Positions 8,265 to 19,200 of a DNA stretch of 64,000 bases are shown piece after piece. The notes below the pieces were generated by a model. The model saw only the letters and a list, made by a program, of their open reading frames with translations. It had not been told where the DNA came from and searched no databases. This DNA comes from Desulfobacula sp. (GTDB lineage: Bacteria; Desulfobacterota; Desulfobacteria; Desulfobacterales; Desulfobacteraceae). How positions within the stretch are numbered: position 1 is the first letter of the stretch; each line of letters opens with the position of its first letter. Both the position numbers and the translations under genes were made by a program. Where the stretch lies: contig NZ_JAQYWD010000026.1 in the NCBI RefSeq assembly GCF_030145145.1, positions 30,639-94,638 on the forward strand. Reading direction: 5' to 3'.

Positions 8265-10499
8265 TTATTTGCTGGTATGGGTAAAAACACCCTCCCAGTT
8301 TATATCGGGTGGATTTGTTTTAAAAAAAGCACACCTGTCTTGATATATCTTATATAGTTTTTGTTCAGGATATTGACGGACAAGGTCTCTAAAATAGTGT
8401 TCTCCCTTAACAAAGGACTTGTTTTTGTATAGGTTTAACCCCTCGGTGTAAGCATCAATCTCTTGTTTACGCTGGGGTGTGGTATCCTTCAGCCACGAAT
8501 AAACCGTATAGATGCGAACCGGCTCGTTTTTTCCCTTGACCCTTACCAGGTCCAATTCCTGGACGACAATATCCCGGGGGCATTTCTTGAGAAGGGTCTC
8601 GCTGACAATCAGCTGAACCCCGTAAAATTTTGTCAGGCTTTCCAATCGGGAAGCCAGGTTCACATTGTCACCGATAATGGTATAATCAAAAATATCGGCT
8701 GACCCCATATTCCCAACCCTGCATCGACCGGAATGCAATCCAATACCGATGGCCAGATGAATACCAAATTTTTTTTCAAACCCCTTGTTCAAATCGGGCA
8801 ATGCATCCAGGATCTCTAACGCTGTTTTAACGGCAAACGCCTCATGATGCTTCACATCCACCGGCGCATTCCAGAAACACATGACCGCATCGCCGATAAA
8901 TTTGTCATGGGTGCCATGATTGTTGATAATAATGCGCGTAACAGGGGTAAAATAATCATGCAGCAATAGGGTGACTTGTGACGGTGAAAGGCGTTCAGAA
9001 AGTGAGGTAAACCCTCGAATATCGGAAAACAGAATGCTGATGGGTTTCTCTTCCCCTTCAAGGCTCAATTTTTCCGGATTTTCAGCCAGTTGATCCACCA
9101 CAGCCTTGGATACGTATTTGCTGAATGCACTGCGGAAAAATTTCTTTTTTTTTTCGGAAAACCAGAATTTTTGCAGGGTTAAAATTGAAAAATTTTCAAT
9201 CAGCACCATTAATGGGAAAAAAGGAGATACCCAGATATTAAACCGGTCAAGGCTCCATAGACCACCATACCATGCCCCCAAACCAAGTATCAGCGTGATG
9301 AGCAGGGTTAAAAAGGCACTGGCCCAACCGATCAGCAGGGTGGTGATCACCCCCCACAACAGGATGCAGGCAAGTTCCAGGCCGGGTATCCAGTCCGGTC
9401 TGTGGATGAAATCATTCCGCAGGATATTGTCCACAATGGTGGCATGAACCTCAACACCGGGGAATACCTGGTCCAGGGGAGAGACCCGCATATCTTTCAG
9501 CCCGGCTGCCGAAGTCCCCAAAAAGATGATTTTTCCCTGCAGCGCCTGTTTATCTGCCGTGTCTTCCAGGATTTCCCCGGCAGAAATATAGGGGAAGGTA
9601 TTGCTGGGTCCCCGGTAATTTAACAGCATGGCGCCGTTGGGTTGCAAAGGAATAACGGTGGTGCCGATTTTTATGGATTCAATGCCGCCCCGGGTTACCC
9701 GGATGACCGGATCCGGCAGTTTGTCTTTAAAAGCAGTCATTAGGGTTGCCAGGGATAACTGTGGATATATTTTTTTTTGCCAGGAAATAAACAACGGTGT
9801 TCTTCTGAGCACCCCATCTTTATCGGTTAAGGTGTTCATAAAACCGGCATTATTGCCGCTTTCTAAAAAAACAGGCAGGGGAGAAATCAGATGTGACGCT
9901 TTAAACAGATAGTTGTGAGCCGGTTTTGCGCCTGGTGCCTTGATTTCAACCACTTTCAAAGCCGGTGGTGGTAACAGTGCCGAGGAAGGAGATCCATTTT
10001 TTTCAAAACCAAAAGAATATCCCAGAACATACGGTCCTTTTTGCAATACATTAGCAAACAGCTGATCGTTATCCAGAAGTCCCTCCGGTATTCCTGAAAA
10101 CTGGATATCAATATGGAGATCTCGTTTAAGTGCTTTTTGCAGCACAACCGGTGATGTCCCGTCAGGCTCTGCAAAAAGAATATCCGCTCCCACTGCAAGG
10201 GCGCCGGCCATATGGATTTTCTGTAACAAAAGGGCCACACGATAACGGGGCCACGGCCATTGCCCGAATTTTTCAAGGCTGTATTCATCAATATCAACAA
10301 TAGCAACAGATTGTGTTTTGTCATTTGAATAGACTTTTTGAAAAAAAACATCATAGAGTTTATATTCCAAAAGGTTGAGATATGCCGGTTTGAAGATATA
10401 TATCCCCGCAGTCAGCAGTGTTATAGCAAGTCCCAAAGCCATGACGGTCCAGTGGGCCTGTTTGAAAAACCGGGATATGTGCTGGGCAATTTGTATCAC
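8265..10499 (-). CDS. CHASE2-domain adenylate/guanylate cyclase
   Basis: A 744-residue membrane receptor cyclase. One N-terminal membrane helix (about residues 16-34) precedes an extracytoplasmic CHASE2 domain (SVAIVDIDEYSLEKFGQWPWPR to about 340). Two or three membrane helices follow at about 365-440, and then a class III cyclase domain (about 485-670). Catalytic blocks are intact: metal-binding FSDIRGFT, DKFIGDAVM with the substrate lysine, and YTIIGDNVNLASRLE with the Asn/Arg pair, suggesting adenylate cyclase. A C-terminal helical tail follows. The start is GTG at 10497-10499. It is divergent from the type I secretion operon, which suggests, but does not show, that its signal controls adhesin export. 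Confidence 0.88.
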   Translation of the reverse strand: MIQIAQHISRFFKQAHWTVMALGLAITLLTAGIYIFKPAYLNLLEYKLYDVFFQKVYSNDKTQSVAIVDIDEYSLEKFGQWPWPRYRVALLLQKIHMAGALAVGADILFAEPDGTSPVVLQKALKRDLHIDIQFSGIPEGLLDNDQLFANVLQKGPYVLGYSFGFEKNGSPSSALLPPPALKVVEIKAPGAKPAHNYLFKASHLISPLPVFLESGNNAGFMNTLTDKDGVLRRTPLFISWQKKIYPQLSLATLMTAFKDKLPDPVIRVTRGGIESIKIGTTVIPLQPNGAMLLNYRGPSNTFPYISAGEILEDTADKQALQGKIIFLGTSAAGLKDMRVSPLDQVFPGVEVHATIVDNILRNDFIHRPDWIPGLELACILLWGVITTLLIGWASAFLTLLITLILGLGAWYGGLWSLDRFNIWVSPFFPLMVLIENFSILTLQKFWFSEKKKKFFRSAFSKYVSKAVVDQLAENPEKLSLEGEEKPISILFSDIRGFTSLSERLSPSQVTLLLHDYFTPVTRIIINNHGTHDKFIGDAVMCFWNAPVDVKHHEAFAVKTALEILDALPDLNKGFEKKFGIHLAIGIGLHSGRCRVGNMGSADIFDYTIIGDNVNLASRLESLTKFYGVQLIVSETLLKKCPRDIVVQELDLVRVKGKNEPVRIYTVYSWLKDTTPQRKQEIDAYTEGLNLYKNKSFVKGEHYFRDLVRQYPEQKLYKIYQDRCAFFKTNPPDINWEGVFTHTSK

Positions 10500-10577
10500 T
10501 AAGTTTCTATTTTCTCCTTTTAAAAATAATACTGCCTTTTGTCGATGGTATCTGATAGTGTCAAAAAAAGATAGTTC

Positions 10578-10606
10578 TTGACAAACTTAATGCGCTGGGA
10601 TTTATA
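10578..10606 (+). promoter_or_regulatory. Predicted promoter of the type I secretion operon
   Basis: TTGACA (10578-10583), a 17-bp spacer and TTTATA (10601-10606), about 70 bp upstream of the TolC-family start. An AATGTT/AACATT hairpin lies between the promoter and the AAGGAGG ribosome binding site. Confidence 0.5.
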
Positions 10607-10674
10607 GTATTTTGATCCCAATGTTATTTCAATAAAAAAACATTATTACGATAAAATAATACTAAGGAGGTAAA

Positions 10675-12006
10675 ATGCATAAAGTTATTTTAAAGTGTTT
10701 TGTCATTTTTTTATTTATCGCCCTTGTTTCATTGAATGGGTATGCTAGTGATGGGTTGCAAAAAACAAAAAATTTAGCATCTGAATTGAACCTTCATCAT
10801 TTGTTGATGCAGCTCCAGGAAAATCACGAAGAAATTAAAAATTTTCAAAGTCAGGTTGAACAGGCCCAGGCACAATATCTTCAGAGTAAAGGGCTTTATT
10901 ATCCAACCCTGGATCTGATGGCTGACGGTGGCAGACAAGATATAGATCAGGAGTTCAGCAATGATACAAATGAGAACCGATACAATGTTACATTAAGGGC
11001 CCGTCAACTGATAACAGATTTTGGAAAAACAAAAGGGATCGTTGACAGATCTGCTGTGCTGCTTGAACAGGCCAAAGCCCGTTTGGAGTCAAGCCGTCAG
11101 CAGTTGATGCTGGAAGGTATTCATGCATATATCAATGTTATCCGGGCTAGGGAACGACTTAAATCCGCCCAACAGTCTGAAGCACGCATCAAGGAATTAA
11201 CAGGAATTGAAAAAACCCTGGTGGAAAAAGGGGCAGGCCTTTCTTCAGATGTTCTCCAGGCAAAATCACAACTGGCCGGCGCAATGGCCTTGAGAGTTGA
11301 AGCCCAGGGAGAACTCAACTTTGCCATAAATCGCTTCCAGGCCATTTTTTTTCGATCCCCCAGCACCCGGGAAATCGAATTTCTCGAGGATATTGAGTTT
11401 CCGGACAATCAGTTGCCGGCTATGCTTGAAGATGCCGTTACCACAGCCCGGCAGCAAAACCCTGAGCTGCTGATTACACGGTACACGACCCAAATGGCCC
11501 AAAAAGATATTGATATTGCCAAAACAGCATTTTATCCAAAAGTGAATCTCTTTGCCGAAGCCGTGGCAAAAGACAATGAGGATGGTATTATCGGTTATAG
11601 AAATGAAGCCTCTGCAGGTATGGAACTCAGCTATAATTTTTTCAATGGGGGAGGGGACAAAGCCGCATTAAAATCGGCATTGGCAAATCGAAAAGCGACC
11701 TCATATCATACCGAGTATGTTCAGAGAATCATCCAGGAACAGGTCAGCAACAGCTGGGACCAGTTATCAATTTTAAAACAAAAAAGTGAACTTTTAGACC
11801 AGCAGGCAGAGATTGTGAAAAATTTTTTATTGCTGGCCAAAAAAGAGCGTAAAATGGGAACACGGTCCCTTTTAGATGTGCTTAACGGTGAAATTAATTA
11901 TATCAATGCCACTGCCACCGCCATTGCCGCCCGCCAGGACACGAAGATGGCTGCCTACAACCTTTTGTTTTCAATGGGCAGTATCCATCTGCAACTGTTT
12001 GAGTAA
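10675..12006 (+). CDS. TolC-family outer membrane secretion channel
   Basis: A 443-residue outer membrane efflux protein, the exit duct of a type I secretion system. A signal peptide covers residues 1-24 (hydrophobic FVIFLFIALVSLNGYA). Two long repeats follow with heptad-rich helices (QVEQAQAQYLQSKGLYYPTLDLMADGG and the matching AKTAFYPKVNLFAEAVAKDNE near residue 285), the duplicated TolC fold. The terminal part TRSLLDVLNGEINYINATA is the usual TolC loop. The AAGGAGG ribosome binding site is strong. It heads an operon with ABC, HlyD and glycosyltransferase genes, so it probably exports the RTX adhesin encoded just downstream on the other strand. Confidence 0.92.
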   Translation: MHKVILKCFVIFLFIALVSLNGYASDGLQKTKNLASELNLHHLLMQLQENHEEIKNFQSQVEQAQAQYLQSKGLYYPTLDLMADGGRQDIDQEFSNDTNENRYNVTLRARQLITDFGKTKGIVDRSAVLLEQAKARLESSRQQLMLEGIHAYINVIRARERLKSAQQSEARIKELTGIEKTLVEKGAGLSSDVLQAKSQLAGAMALRVEAQGELNFAINRFQAIFFRSPSTREIEFLEDIEFPDNQLPAMLEDAVTTARQQNPELLITRYTTQMAQKDIDIAKTAFYPKVNLFAEAVAKDNEDGIIGYRNEASAGMELSYNFFNGGGDKAALKSALANRKATSYHTEYVQRIIQEQVSNSWDQLSILKQKSELLDQQAEIVKNFLLLAKKERKMGTRSLLDVLNGEINYINATATAIAARQDTKMAAYNLLFSMGSIHLQLFE

Positions 12007-12035
12007 GGGGATCAGCCAAACGATGATGCCTGGGG

Positions 12036-13727
12036 GTGATGGGTGCTAATTTTACTATGAAAGAAATCCTCCGTCGGGTTTTCCGAAAACCGTTACTGGC
12101 CATGGAAATTCTTATTGCCAGTTTTTTTATAACTGTTCTGGCGCTTGCCATGCCGCTGTATGTCATACAGATATTAAACCGGTATGTCAGCTATGGCTTC
12201 CATGGCACACTTATTACCCTGACCACAGGGATGTTGCTGGCGATCTTGCTGCAGTTCGGGTTCAGGATATTGCGAACAAAGATGGCAAGTGTGGTCAACC
12301 AGGACGTCAATGACCAGTTATCCCTGGATGTCCTGACCATTGTTACCCAGGCAAAGGCAGAGCCCCTTGATCTGTTTTCACGATCAAGGATACAGGAAGT
12401 CCTTAATAGTATTCAGACCCTTCAGAGCACCTATGACGCTCAAACGTTGAATACGCTTATTGATGCCCCTTTTTCCCTGCTCTTTATCGGGGCAACCTAT
12501 CTGTTGAGTCCTGCGTTGGCCGGGGTTGCCGTAATGGGCATCATGATCGGCCTGGTTACTGGATGGCTGAGCATCAGGAAGTCTCAGCAGAACTCAGAAC
12601 AGCTGTTAATCGAAAGCGCAACCCATCGCAACCTGAATTATTCTGCCGTTAATGCCCTTGATACTGTCCGGGCTTTCAGTGCCGGGGGGTTTCTTCAACA
12701 TATGTGGCAGAGCCAGCTGTCAACCATCAGTCGGTTGCGGGAGAAAATGACGGATACAAAAGAGCTGTCCCAGACACTGACACTGTCCGGTAGTTCTTTA
12801 ACCAGTGTATTGATTTATGCGGTGGGGGCAACCATCGTGGTTCAGGGTGACTTAACTGTGGGGGCGTTGATTGGTGCCAATATTCTTGTGGGAAGGGCCT
12901 ATCAGAACATTACCCGGCTGGTCCAGGTCAGCTACCTGCTGGGCAAAGCAAAAGAAGCGTTTAAACAGATTGCCTTGCTGAAAAGGTTACCCCTGGAGTC
13001 TGCCACCGGGTCGTCTCTAAGAGAGTATACCGGGCAGATCGAATTTCAAGATGTGGGGTTTGCCTTTCCCAATACCTCCCATCCGGTTTTTGAATCTGTG
13101 ACACTCACGATGGCTTCGGGGAAAGCCATGGCCGTTTACGGACGGAATGGTACGGGTAAAACAACTTTGGCAAAACTGCTGGTGGGTCTTTTGGAGCCAA
13201 GAAGAGGGAGTATACTGGCCGATGATGTCAACCTTCAACAGCTGGCAGCACCCTGGTGGAGAAGACAAATTATTTATATGCCCCAGGAACCGTCATTCAT
13301 CAATGGCACCATAAGAGAAAATATCCTTTTGTTAAATCCTGACCTGGAGGAGTCGGTGTTAAATAATATTCTCAGGGCAGTAGATTTAAAGTCATTCCTT
13401 GACATGACCCCAAATGGGCTGGACACGCCCATGACGGATAATGGGAAAAATTTGCCCTTGGGTATCCGACGTCGGTTGTCGCTGGCCCGGGGCCTTGTCA
13501 CCAATGGCCGGTTGGTGATACTGGATGAACCCACGGATGCCATGGATGAAAAAGGGATCCAGGCGGTTTATCAGATCATGAATGACCTGATGAAAGCAAA
13601 CAAGACCATCATTGTGTTTTCCAATGATCCTAAAATATTAAAAGGGGCATCATTGATTTTGAATTTAAACGTTAAACCCAAACCTGAATTGACAATACCA
13701 GCCATGCCAGCCTTAAAAAGAGACTGA
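12036..13727 (+). CDS. Type I secretion ABC transporter (degenerate nucleotide-binding motifs)
   Basis: A 563-residue fused permease-ATPase of the PrtD/LapB type, lacking an N-terminal C39-like peptidase domain. The membrane domain spans about residues 20-300. The nucleotide-binding domain has Walker A GRNGTGKTT (K375), the Q-loop YMPQEPSF and Walker B LVILDEPTDAMD. Two normally conserved elements deviate: the signature LSGGQ is LPLGI (473-477), and the H-loop histidine is Asn (N530 in IVFSND). Start choice is uncertain: GTG 12036, ATG 12039 or ATG 12057 are possible. Neighbours identify it as the inner-membrane pump of the adhesin secretion system. Confidence 0.88.
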   Translation: MMGANFTMKEILRRVFRKPLLAMEILIASFFITVLALAMPLYVIQILNRYVSYGFHGTLITLTTGMLLAILLQFGFRILRTKMASVVNQDVNDQLSLDVLTIVTQAKAEPLDLFSRSRIQEVLNSIQTLQSTYDAQTLNTLIDAPFSLLFIGATYLLSPALAGVAVMGIMIGLVTGWLSIRKSQQNSEQLLIESATHRNLNYSAVNALDTVRAFSAGGFLQHMWQSQLSTISRLREKMTDTKELSQTLTLSGSSLTSVLIYAVGATIVVQGDLTVGALIGANILVGRAYQNITRLVQVSYLLGKAKEAFKQIALLKRLPLESATGSSLREYTGQIEFQDVGFAFPNTSHPVFESVTLTMASGKAMAVYGRNGTGKTTLAKLLVGLLEPRRGSILADDVNLQQLAAPWWRRQIIYMPQEPSFINGTIRENILLLNPDLEESVLNNILRAVDLKSFLDMTPNGLDTPMTDNGKNLPLGIRRRLSLARGLVTNGRLVILDEPTDAMDEKGIQAVYQIMNDLMKANKTIIVFSNDPKILKGASLILNLNVKPKPELTIPAMPALKRD

Positions 13728-13732
13728 TTCTT

Positions 13733-15016
13733 ATGCCCGATACAACCGCCAGGAAACTGAGTCGTGTCACCCACCTTTTTTTTGTTTTGATGGCCTTGAT
13801 GTGCATCAGTTTTATCTATTGGGCCTATCACGGAGAGTTGGATATTGTCAGTGTTGCGGATGGGCAGGTGGTGCCAACGGGAAAAATAAAGCATGTGCAG
13901 CATCTTGAAGGCGGTATTATCCGGAAAATAAATATTCGGGAAGGAGATGCGGTGACAAAAGGTCAGGCCCTGGTTGAGCTTGAGCAAATCAGGAGCGGGG
14001 CAAGCCTTGAAGAGATTCAAATGAGAATGGATGCCTTAACCGTGGATATTATACGGTATACCGCCGTGATAAAGGATAAGCAAACCATTGCCTTTCCTCC
14101 AGACAGTGAACGAAAATATCCCCACCTGGTAAAAGATGCCCGGAGTCTGTTTGCTGCCCACAAAAACAGCGTACAAAGCAAGATTGAAACACTGAGCAAG
14201 CTTGTGGACCAAAAGCGGCAGCGCATCAAAACCATTGAATCTCATCTGGAAAGCAAACGACAACAACTGCCATTACTTGAAGAGCAGCTTGCCTTGTCCC
14301 AAGACCTGTTGAATGAAAATTTGACAACCCGTTACAAGCACCTTGAAATCATGCGTAAAACCAAAGAAATTGAAGGGGGTATCCAAAACGACTTGTCTGC
14401 CTTGTTGGAGGCAAATCATGCCCTGAAGGAAACCCAGGCGAATTTAAAAGAGGTGGCATACGCGTTTAAGGAAAGAACAGAAGAAAAACTCAAGCAGGCA
14501 AAACAGGAGCTGAATGAATTCTCTGTCCGATTGAAAAAATTTGAAGACAGCATGAAACGAACCATTATTCGCTCGCCCATTAACGGGGTGATAAAAAAAA
14601 TATATTTGGTCACAAGGGGGGGCGTGCTCAAACCCGGCGACACCATCGCCGATATTGTCCCCTCGGAAGAAATCCTCATCATTGAGGCCCATCTGTCCAT
14701 ATCCGATGTCGGATATGTTCAAAAAGGTCAAACGGCATTGTTACAATTGCCAACGTCTGATGCCCGCAAATATGACAAACTGCCTGGACGGGTTGTCAAC
14801 ATCAGTCCGGATACATTTACCGACAAAAATGGACGGACGTTTTATAATGTCCGCATTGAATCGGAAAAAAATTATTTTCAATCCGGCGACCAAAAATATA
14901 AATTATACCCTGGAATGGTCCTGCTTGCCTATATCCATATCAGCAAACGAACGGTTTTGGACTATCTTGTAGACCCTTTTATGAACACACTCAGTTTTTC
15001 TCTGCAGGAGCGTTAA
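13733..15016 (+). CDS. HlyD-family periplasmic adaptor of type I secretion
   Basis: A 427-residue membrane fusion protein linking the ABC pump to TolC. One membrane helix lies at about residues 17-35 (HLFFVLMALMCISFIYWAY). The first lipoyl half follows (VPTGKIKHVQHLEGGIIRKINIREGDAV), then a long periplasmic coiled coil (about 100-270). The second lipoyl half, RSPINGVIKKIYLVTRGGVLKPGDTIADIVP, and the HlyD C-terminal barrel complete it. It starts 5 bp after the ABC gene and ends 2 bp before the glycosyltransferase, so all three are translationally coupled. The signature DGQVVPTGKIKHVQHLEGG is typical of PrtE/LapC-type adaptors. Confidence 0.93.
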   Translation: MPDTTARKLSRVTHLFFVLMALMCISFIYWAYHGELDIVSVADGQVVPTGKIKHVQHLEGGIIRKINIREGDAVTKGQALVELEQIRSGASLEEIQMRMDALTVDIIRYTAVIKDKQTIAFPPDSERKYPHLVKDARSLFAAHKNSVQSKIETLSKLVDQKRQRIKTIESHLESKRQQLPLLEEQLALSQDLLNENLTTRYKHLEIMRKTKEIEGGIQNDLSALLEANHALKETQANLKEVAYAFKERTEEKLKQAKQELNEFSVRLKKFEDSMKRTIIRSPINGVIKKIYLVTRGGVLKPGDTIADIVPSEEILIIEAHLSISDVGYVQKGQTALLQLPTSDARKYDKLPGRVVNISPDTFTDKNGRTFYNVRIESEKNYFQSGDQKYKLYPGMVLLAYIHISKRTVLDYLVDPFMNTLSFSLQER

Positions 15017-15018
15017 GT

Positions 15019-16245
15019 ATGAATATTTTGTTCATTCATCCCGATTTCCCGGGTCAATTTGGATTTTTGGCAGAAAGCTTGGGTAAAGATAAGGACAATA
15101 AAATTCTTTTTCTCACTTCTGCAACGGCAAACAAAAACCGTCAGATTCCCGGGGTGCAGAAAATTGTTTTTTCTGAACAATTGCCGGGGAGGGAAAAGAA
15201 TGATCCTCATTCCAAAAATCCCCCTGGTCTGGCTGTGGCCAATATCCTTGCGGGACTAAAAAAACAAGCGTATACGCCTGATTTGATCGTCGGTCATTCC
15301 GGTACCGGCACATCTTTTTACGTGAAAGATATCTATCCCAATACTCCTTTCCTGGGCTTTTTTAACTGGTTCCACAGCCTGGAAAACCCTCATGATGATA
15401 GTACGGCTATTTCCGGACCCGACCTGAACATCCGTATGAACTTGAGAAACAAAAACCTGTCCATCTTATCTGACCTGTGGGCCTGTGATCATGGCATCTG
15501 TCCCACCGGCTGGCAAAAAAGACAATTTCCAAAAGAGTTTCATCAAAAATTGAGTGTCGTGCATAACGGCGTCAACACCCGTGCATTCCAACCCTCGACA
15601 GATCAAACATTCAAAACAGATGTCCTGGATTTGTCCCACATTAAACAATTGATCACCTACACGACAGCGGTGTTGGCCCCTTATAAGGGGTTTCAACAGT
15701 TTATCGCTTCTTTGCCCGCGGTTTTAGAACAACAACCAGATGCCCATGCCGTCATTGTGGGTGCAGATCGTGTATCCTTTGGTGATGCATCCGGCAATAA
15801 AACATCGTATAAGTCATTGATTTTTGAAAAAGTTAAACTGGATCCCCATCGGGTTCATTTCATTGATGGTCTGGCCCATGAAGCGTATAAAATGCTTCTC
15901 CAGTCGTCTAGGGTTCATGTTTATCTTGACTCCCCCCTGATGGTTTCACCATCCTTGCTGGAAGCGATGTCCTGTGAATGCCTGGTGCTTGCACCGGATA
16001 TGTTGCCGGTTAAGGAAGTGATCACCGATGGAGTGAACGGGATCATAACCGATTTTTCTTCCCCGGATAAAATCAGTGAAAAGATTTCAGCCTGCCTGGA
16101 TTATCCCTCTTTTATGACAGCAGTCAAACAAAAAGCACGGCAGACGATTGTTAAAACATATGCCATTGAAAAAACGCTTCCCCGGCAACTGGACATCATT
16201 AAAAAAATGATTCATCAGGACAAACAGGGCAACCTGTTTGGTTGA
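15019..16245 (+). CDS. Glycosyltransferase (GT4-like) in the secretion operon
   Basis: A 408-residue GT-B glycosyltransferase. The N-terminal domain MNILFIHPDFPGQFGFLAESLG, together with DLIVGHSGTGTSFYVKDIYPNTP, matches the Glyco_trans_4_3 type. The C-terminal Rossmann domain has VHNGVNTRAFQP, TAVLAPYKGFQQFI and the donor-binding SPSLLEAMSCECLVLAPD with its conserved E. It follows the HlyD gene by 2 bp, so it is expressed with the secretion machinery. It could glycosylate the large adhesin or a surface glycan; this is inference from position. No membrane segments or signal peptide. Confidence 0.85.
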   Translation: MNILFIHPDFPGQFGFLAESLGKDKDNKILFLTSATANKNRQIPGVQKIVFSEQLPGREKNDPHSKNPPGLAVANILAGLKKQAYTPDLIVGHSGTGTSFYVKDIYPNTPFLGFFNWFHSLENPHDDSTAISGPDLNIRMNLRNKNLSILSDLWACDHGICPTGWQKRQFPKEFHQKLSVVHNGVNTRAFQPSTDQTFKTDVLDLSHIKQLITYTTAVLAPYKGFQQFIASLPAVLEQQPDAHAVIVGADRVSFGDASGNKTSYKSLIFEKVKLDPHRVHFIDGLAHEAYKMLLQSSRVHVYLDSPLMVSPSLLEAMSCECLVLAPDMLPVKEVITDGVNGIITDFSSPDKISEKISACLDYPSFMTAVKQKARQTIVKTYAIEKTLPRQLDIIKKMIHQDKQGNLFG

Positions 16246-16290
16246 TAAAGGCTTGCTTACCCATACCACACGAGAATGGGAAAAAACGGG

Positions 16291-19200
16291 CTAGACAATT
16301 TGAAAGTTTTCTTCACCCAATGTTGAGATATCATTGAATCCATCCAGGTCAGCAAAATGGGTCAACTCAGCATCATTCACCATATTATCGGTATTGGCAT
16401 CCCCTTCCCAATAATACACCCGGGCATCTGTGCCATTGCTGAGAACAAAATAGGTATCATCATTGGTGCCATCCCCTGGGGTGGCATCAACGGCCGCGTC
16501 AAGAATGGATGCCGCATCCGTCCAGTCGCTGGCTACCACGCCCGTTACACCGATGATCTGGTATGCAGTGGGATCCGCCTTGTTTGTCCCATCAAACACC
16601 GTGTATTCATTGTCTCCTTTAGCAGAAAATCCTAAATCCCGACCCTCTTCAAATCGAAGGATATCATTTTCACCGCTTGCCCCATCGGCTGTAAAATCTA
16701 AAATTGTGTCCACAGAATCCGGGGCCGTGGTAAACAAAAAGGTATCATTTCCCAAATTTCCGGTCAATGTATCAGAACCGGCCTGACCGGCAAGCCAGTT
16801 ATCGGTTTGAGTGCCAAGGATCACGTCATCAAAACCGGATCCCCAGGCTTCTTCAATGCTGAAGAGTGCATCATGAAATGTCTCCTGGCCATTGTCATCA
16901 TATCCAGTGACATCATTGTTCTCCAAGTCAATCTTCACCCCATTAAACTCATCCAGATGGTCCATCCAGCCATAGCCTAACCAGTCCCATCCCGTGCCGC
17001 CGATAATTGTATCGTCTCCAAGTGAGCCTAAGAATCCACTGGAATCAATCAGTCTTCCCTGGAGGGTATCGTCTCCAGAGTTTGACCCGCTCACTGCCTG
17101 GATATCAATGAGAAGGTCCGTATTGCCCCAGCCGTCCTGAGCCGTTCCTGCTTCAAGATTTATGACGACATCATCCGGGTCGTCAAAATAAAGGGCCCGG
17201 ACTCGTTCACCCGCCGTACCAGTGATTTCGTCATTGCCTTCCATACCCCAGACGTACCAGTAAATATTTGATGTCCCGTCATAATCATTGATGTCGAAAG
17301 AAATGCTGTCATCATGATCGGAACCTACGATCCGGGTAATATTGGACAAGCTGTCTGTATCGCCCCACCCGTCCTTGACACTGGACCCTTCAAAAGACCC
17401 GGAAGAATCATAGCTGATATGGGCATCAATGCCATCGGGGTCACTGTCGTAAACCGCATATGTGCTTCCCCTTGTACCGACGATTTCTGCGCCGATCAGT
17501 GCGTCATTTCCCTGGGAACCTGCCAGACGATCATACCCTTCACCGCCAATGAGCGTGTCATCTCCTTCCCATCCGCCCAGCCAGTTGTTTTCGGCATTTC
17601 CCTGGAGGGTATCTGAGAACATCGATCCTTCGGCTATTTCAAGATTCAGTAAAGCATCCTGGAACAGGGAATTTCCAAGGGAATCAAAGCCTGCGGCATA
17701 ATTATCAGCCAGGTCAATACTGACCCCATTAAAATCCCCGTTGTCGTCCATCCAGCTATAGGAGACCCAATCCCGGCCGATAGAACCATCTATACTGTCA
17801 TCCCCAAGGGTTCCGATAAAGCCGTCATCATTGTCCGATCCCAAAAGGGTGTCAATATAATCAGACCCACTGACCGCCTGGATATGGGTTAACGTGTCTG
17901 TTTTTCCCCATCCATCCACGGCGGTTCCCGTTGACAAATCAACCGTGACACCGATGCCATCCCCGTTTAGATCCGGGTCATCCAGATACATGACCCTGAC
18001 GCGTTCTCCGTCCGTACCGGTAATGTCATCCGCGCCGTTCATGCCCCATAATTCCCATCTGACATCTGAGAGATCGTTTGGATCCTCTATGGTGAGGGTA
18101 ATGCTGTCATCAAAGTTAGACCCCTTAATAATGGAAATGTTTTTCAGTGTGTCTGTATCACCCCATCCGTCCACAACCTGGGAGCCGTTAAACGTATCAA
18201 GATCATTTGCCGGGGTATAATGGATAACGGCTTCAATCCCATTCCAGTCATCAGCGCTATTTATCGGGTCATCCTGGTAATCTGCCGTATTCCGCGGATA
18301 ATTGCCTTCAAAATCACCGCCATCCATATAATCATCACCGGCATTGCCGACAAATGTATCCTCTCCGTTGCCACCCAACAGGGCGTTGTCCTGGTCATTT
18401 CCGATCAATGTGTCATCAAAATCGGATCCTTCAACATGATGAATGTCGAAGAGCATGTCGGTATCGCCCCAGCCGTCGATGGCATATCCGTTTCCGGGAT
18501 TGATGCTGCCTTCGTCAAACAAATCCACAAACACACCGTCGATGTCTGCGTCATACCGGGCAATAGTATCTTCATTTGCCTGACCCCTCAAAATGTCATC
18601 GCCGGCGCCCCCTTCAAATCTCCATTCACCCCAAAAGCTTCCATCACTTTGAATGGTCATGACATCATCGAAGTTTGATCCCCATATTTCCGTAATATTG
18701 GTAAGCGTATCCATCGTCTGCCATCCGTCAACAACCGATCCGGTGATATCTGTGCCGTCATACGCTAATGTGGCGTCAATACCGTCCGTATCCATCAGAT
18801 AAACAGCCATATTACCCCACTCCTCACTCGCCATACTCAGATTGCCGCCATGGAGGATATCATTTCCCTGGCCACCCGAAAACCAGGAATGGGTGTCATC
18901 TATTCCCCGGAAGATGTCATTCGCCTGGGAACCCGCGACGCCGTTGATATTTTGAAGGGTATCGGTATCCCCCCAGCCATCAAGCACTTCCACCACACCT
19001 AGTTGATCTGGCGTCAGGTCAATGACAACCCCCTGGTCATTCACAGGGAAGGGATCATACCAAAAGGACACCCCGCCATCATCTTCATCCGGATCAACCC
19101 CGGCATTGATGGTATCACTGCCGGCTCCGCCTTCATAAATCATGAATCGGCCGTCCCCGGTAAAGACATCACTATTATCCGTACCCCGGATCCATTCAAT

